Assembly (NCBI GenBank): GCA_009859145.1
Contig: VRVR01000056.1
Location: 1-64,000 of the forward strand
Source of the DNA: Andalucia godoyi
Taxonomy: Eukaryota > Discoba > Jakobea > Jakobida > Andaluciidae
DNA: 64,000 bases
Reading direction: 5' to 3'
Shown: in pieces, positions 62,299-64,000 of the stretch
Numbering within the stretch: the stretch's first letter is position 1
How the letters are laid out: each line of letters opens with the position of its first letter
Made by a program: the position numbers and the translations under genes
The notes under the pieces: model-generated
Seen by the model: only the letters and a program-made list of their open reading frames with translations
What the model was told of the DNA's origin: nothing
Databases searched by the model: none

Positions 62299-64000
62299 AT
62301 GTTGCGTGCAGCTCGTTATTTCTCGAGTGCAACAGGCGGGTCACCCAATGTGACTGCGCGGCTGGTTGCAATGTCGGATGCTTTTCGCAGAAACGGACAT
62401 TTGCGAGCTGACTTGGATCCCTTGAAGCGCTGGTCTCCGTCCGTTCGTGGGGTTCCTGCTGCACAGTCTGTGTCTTTCGACATTTCCCATTACGGACTGA
62501 GCGGCACTGAGCCGGTGGACTCGAGTGTCCATCCGTTTGCAAAGAGTGCTGCTGAGCTGCTGGATGTTTTGAAGAAGTCGTACTGCGGTACTCTGACAGT
62601 TCAGGCTCAGCATCTTGCGAACCCTGCCGAGCGAGAGTGGTTCGTGACTCGATTGGAAACTACTGCACGGCAGAAGACCTCTCCAGCTCTCAGGTCTCTT
62701 CTTTTGGAATCCATTGCGCAGTGCGAAGCGGTGGACCATTACCTCGCAAAGAAGTTTCCGGGAGTGAAGCGCTACGGGTGCGAGGGTGCCGAGGCGATGA
62801 TGCCTGCGCTGGAGTTCTTGTTCGATGTGGCCGCACGTCAGTATGGTGTGCAGGACATCGTGCTGGGAATGCCCCATCGAGGACGCATCAACTTGCTGCT
62901 CAACAGCTTTCAGTATCCTGCGGCAAAGTTGTTTGCAAAGTTGCTCAAGGGGTATTCGGAGTCTGGCTTGACCCTGGAAAGCGGCACTGGTGATGTGATT
63001 TCCCACCTTGCAGCTTCTTATGATCACAAGTCTGGTGCACACATTTCGATGATCCACAATCCTTCGCATTTGGAGACTGCAGATGCTGTTGCCGTGGGCA
63101 AGGCACGCGCAAAGATGGATCGCGACTCGAAGGCACTCTGCTTGGTGCTGCACGGAGATGCTGCCTACGCCGGGCAGGGTATTGTTGCAGAGTGCTTCCA
63201 AATGATGAACTTGCCGTCGTTCTCCGTCAAGGGTGTGATCCACATGATCGTGAACAACCAGCTGGGTTTCACAACTGAGAATGCGATTGCTCGATCTACG
63301 CCCCATGCTGCAGATGTTGCCAAGTTTGCGGAAGTGCCTATCATTCACGTCAATGCTGATGACCCAGAGGCAGTTGTCTCTGCAATGCGACTTGCCCTCG
63401 AGTACAAGTTCACGTTCGACAAGGATGTCGTCCTCGATTTGATCGGTTATCGTCGTCATGGCCACAACGAACTTGATGAGCCAGCATTCACCCAACCACA
63501 AATGTACTCGAAGATCCGTGCTCAGCCGTCTGTTGTTTCGCAGTATGCCGAAAAACTGCATGGGTCCAAGGAGAAGGCTGTCGAGTACGTCAAGTCTGTC
63601 CAGGAGTCCGTGTTCCAGCGATTGGACGACGCGTATAATCAGGCCACTTCACTGTCAGAACAGGAGCTTTTGTCGAAGTACCCATACGACGCCCTCGCTA
63701 AAGGATCTCAGTGGGAGAATGTCCGATCTCCTTCATATGACTCTCCATCAAAGCCGATCATCACTGGTTTGTCGTCCATCAAAGAAGTCGCGGATGTCAT
63801 TCGCGCCTCAGTCTCCTTGCCATCAAGCGACTTCACCCCTCATGAGCGACTTTTGCGAACTCACATTCAGGCGCGCCTGAAGCGTCTGGAACAGGACAAG
63901 CTTGATTGGGCAACCGCAGAGGCCCTCGCTTTTGGATCTCTAGTTGGACAGGGGTTCCGCGTACGCATCACAGGACAGGATGTTGAGCGTGGAACGTTCT
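62299..64000 (+). CDS. 2-oxoglutarate/2-oxoadipate dehydrogenase E1 (DHTKD1-like), partial
   Basis: Thiamine-diphosphate E1 subunit that decarboxylates a 2-oxo dicarboxylate in the mitochondrion. The 5' 567 codons are present; the 3' part lies beyond the window. MLRAARYFSSA is a short presequence-like N-terminus. VKRYGCEGAEAMMP and LGMPHRGRINLL match the E1 substrate region, NPSHLETADAVAVGKARAK and LVLHGDAAYAGQGIV carry the ThDP/Mg-binding GDAA, and VNNQLGFTT and GYRRHGHNELDEPAFTQP are hallmark E1 strings. GTGDVISHL resembles the TGDVLSHL of DHTKD1 (2-oxoadipate, lysine degradation) more than OGDH, and the N-terminal extension is short as in DHTKD1. Assignment between the two is not settled. 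Confidence 0.93.
   Translation, partial: MLRAARYFSSATGGSPNVTARLVAMSDAFRRNGHLRADLDPLKRWSPSVRGVPAAQSVSFDISHYGLSGTEPVDSSVHPFAKSAAELLDVLKKSYCGTLTVQAQHLANPAEREWFVTRLETTARQKTSPALRSLLLESIAQCEAVDHYLAKKFPGVKRYGCEGAEAMMPALEFLFDVAARQYGVQDIVLGMPHRGRINLLLNSFQYPAAKLFAKLLKGYSESGLTLESGTGDVISHLAASYDHKSGAHISMIHNPSHLETADAVAVGKARAKMDRDSKALCLVLHGDAAYAGQGIVAECFQMMNLPSFSVKGVIHMIVNNQLGFTTENAIARSTPHAADVAKFAEVPIIHVNADDPEAVVSAMRLALEYKFTFDKDVVLDLIGYRRHGHNELDEPAFTQPQMYSKIRAQPSVVSQYAEKLHGSKEKAVEYVKSVQESVFQRLDDAYNQATSLSEQELLSKYPYDALAKGSQWENVRSPSYDSPSKPIITGLSSIKEVADVIRASVSLPSSDFTPHERLLRTHIQARLKRLEQDKLDWATAEALAFGSLVGQGFRVRITGQDVERGTF

Overview
This is a gene-dense, intron-poor nuclear window from a flagellated eukaryote. The best guess is a zoosporic (chytrid-like) fungus or a close opisthokont relative. 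Three lines of evidence point there: two Zn(II)2Cys6 binuclear-cluster regulators, which are typical of fungi; a 5S rRNA whose central region looks like the fungal type (judged from memory, not aligned); and several genes found only in organisms with motile cilia (RSPH9, DAW1/ODA16, IFT27, ZMYND10, a MOK-type RCK kinase). The five introns placed with good support (DAW1, AATF, Sec6, two in RhoGDI) are about 80-180 nt, start GTATG or GTACG and end AG. Microsatellites are abundant. Genes lie on both strands a few hundred bases apart, with no operons.

Layout. 0.1-5 kb: hybrid histidine kinase, GNAT acetyltransferase beside a 205-bp octanucleotide minisatellite, and an unidentified small protein. 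5-14.3 kb: radial spoke RSPH9, a degenerate Fanzor/TnpB-like relic, DAW1, a peroxisomal enoyl-CoA isomerase ending in SKL, a HAD phosphatase, a type II membrane glycosyltransferase and IFT27. 15.9-26 kb: a Zn2Cys6 regulator, two paralogous Myb regulators, a Gly/His-rich protein and a multi-span membrane protein. 26.7-41 kb: tryptophanyl-tRNA synthetase with a WHEP domain, ADF/cofilin, a LisH/CTLH WD40 protein, ZMYND10 and AATF/Bfr2. Among these sit three members of an apparently undescribed family with an N-terminal MGxxxS myristoylation signature. 41.6-54 kb: a coiled-coil protein, RhoGDI, a second Zn2Cys6 regulator with an unresolved frame break, an unknown protein, a PTEN-like phosphatase and an EF-hand-like coiled-coil protein. 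54.3-64 kb: exocyst Sec6, one dispersed 5S rRNA gene, MOK kinase, mitochondrial NCA2, and a 2-oxoacid dehydrogenase E1 cut by the window edge.

By function the genes fall into cilium assembly and motility (five firm genes), actin/Rho/phosphoinositide signalling and exocytosis (cofilin, RhoGDI, PTEN, Sec6), mitochondrial and peroxisomal metabolism, and transcriptional control. The most unusual observations are the three-member myristoylated family, a 599-bp segment present twice at near-identity 18.9 kb apart, the density of ciliary genes, and repeats whose sense strand is purine-rich lying directly upstream of several start codons. Start codons were chosen as ATG wherever the open frame extended upstream without one. 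All functional names are homology calls made by eye.
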